This document shows, one piece after another, positions 14,759 to 14,820 of a stretch of DNA of 14,820 nucleotides (position 1 is the stretch's first letter; each line of letters begins with the position of its first letter). The stretch lies in NCBI GenBank assembly GCA_022563215.1, contig JADFNT010000013.1, forward strand, positions 1-14,820, given 5' to 3'. The position numbers were made by a program, and so were the translations under genes. This stretch comes from Pseudomonadota bacterium (GTDB taxonomy: Bacteria; Pseudomonadota; Alphaproteobacteria; Rhodospirillales; Casp-alpha2). Under the pieces are notes generated by a model. It had not been told where the DNA came from, did not search any database, and saw nothing but the letters and a program-made list of their open reading frames with translations.

Positions 14759-14820
14759 ACCGGATTGTGAAGTAAGCCGCGACGGAATCCTTGGCGGGCG
14801 GGTGACGATCCTGCAGCCGG
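14751..14820 (+). CDS. TrmN6-like tRNA methyltransferase, N-terminus (cut by window edge)
   Basis: The frame starts at TTG 14751 inside the last codons of the DUF2007 gene. It reads TEPDCEVSRDGILGGRVTIL then QP to the window edge. This matches the N-terminus of COG4123-type SAM-dependent methyltransferases (tRNA1(Val) adenine-37 N6 family), which start with DGxLGGRVxLxQP. Only 23 codons are visible and the SAM-binding domain lies outside. No ATG is available, so the TTG start relies on coupling with the upstream gene. Confidence 0.65.
   Translation, partial: MTEPDCEVSRDGILGGRVTILQP

Overview
The window looks like chromosomal DNA of a GC-rich alphaproteobacterium, most likely from the Rhodospirillales or a close group. 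Four things point that way: an F0-only ATP synthase operon (I-a-c-b'-b) with separate b' and b genes and no F1 genes beside it, a c2-type cytochrome c, an alphaproteobacterial LexA-box motif (GTTC-N7-GTTC), and the order dciA-like / dsbA-like / smc next to the F0 genes with mutY divergent. The genus cannot be read from the sequence.

Layout. Positions 1-464 (minus) hold the start of a membrane-bound PAS sensor cut by the window edge. Positions 465-1020 have no convincing gene, but contain a possible operator, a hairpin, a LexA-box promoter reading right, and a phased repeat array. Positions 1021-3420 (minus) are the F0 operon atpI-atpB-atpE-atpF'-atpF. Upstream on the same strand lie smc (3547-7011), a periplasmic DsbA-like thiol oxidoreductase (7050-7679) and a DUF721/DciA-like protein (7835-8338). 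mutY (8412-9542, plus) diverges from the DUF721 gene and converges on apt (9578-10096, minus).

Positions 10107-10860 are an accessory scar. A 266-bp MITE-like element with 34-bp terminal inverted repeats and two nested hairpin arms sits directly upstream of the apt ribosome-binding site. Next comes a chain of gene remains: the start of a class III aminotransferase, the left end of an IS1595-type insertion sequence, and the last ~54 codons of a TAXI-type TRAP receptor. The last two are fused in one 85-codon frame. A strong bidirectional terminator closes the scar.

The right part holds a c2-type cytochrome c (10945-11334, minus), an unusual membrane-anchored DctP-type TRAP binding protein (11617-13110, minus) just downstream of tRNA-Pro(CGG) (13154-13230, minus), and a long-chain polyprenyl diphosphate synthase for the quinone side chain (13377-14393, minus). 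On the plus strand follow a DUF2007 protein (14528-14758) and the start of a TrmN6-like methyltransferase cut by the window edge.

Functionally this is mostly housekeeping: respiration and ATP synthesis (F0, cytochrome c, quinone tail), chromosome maintenance (SMC, DciA-like, MutY), purine salvage (Apt) and periplasmic thiol chemistry. The most interesting signals are the structured MITE in the apt leader, the IS-mediated gene chimera, the LexA-box promoter facing an apparently gene-free region, the two ~11-bp phased arrays on either side of the F0 operon, and the glycine-zipper anchor on the DctP protein. All calls come from reading the sequence; no database search was run.
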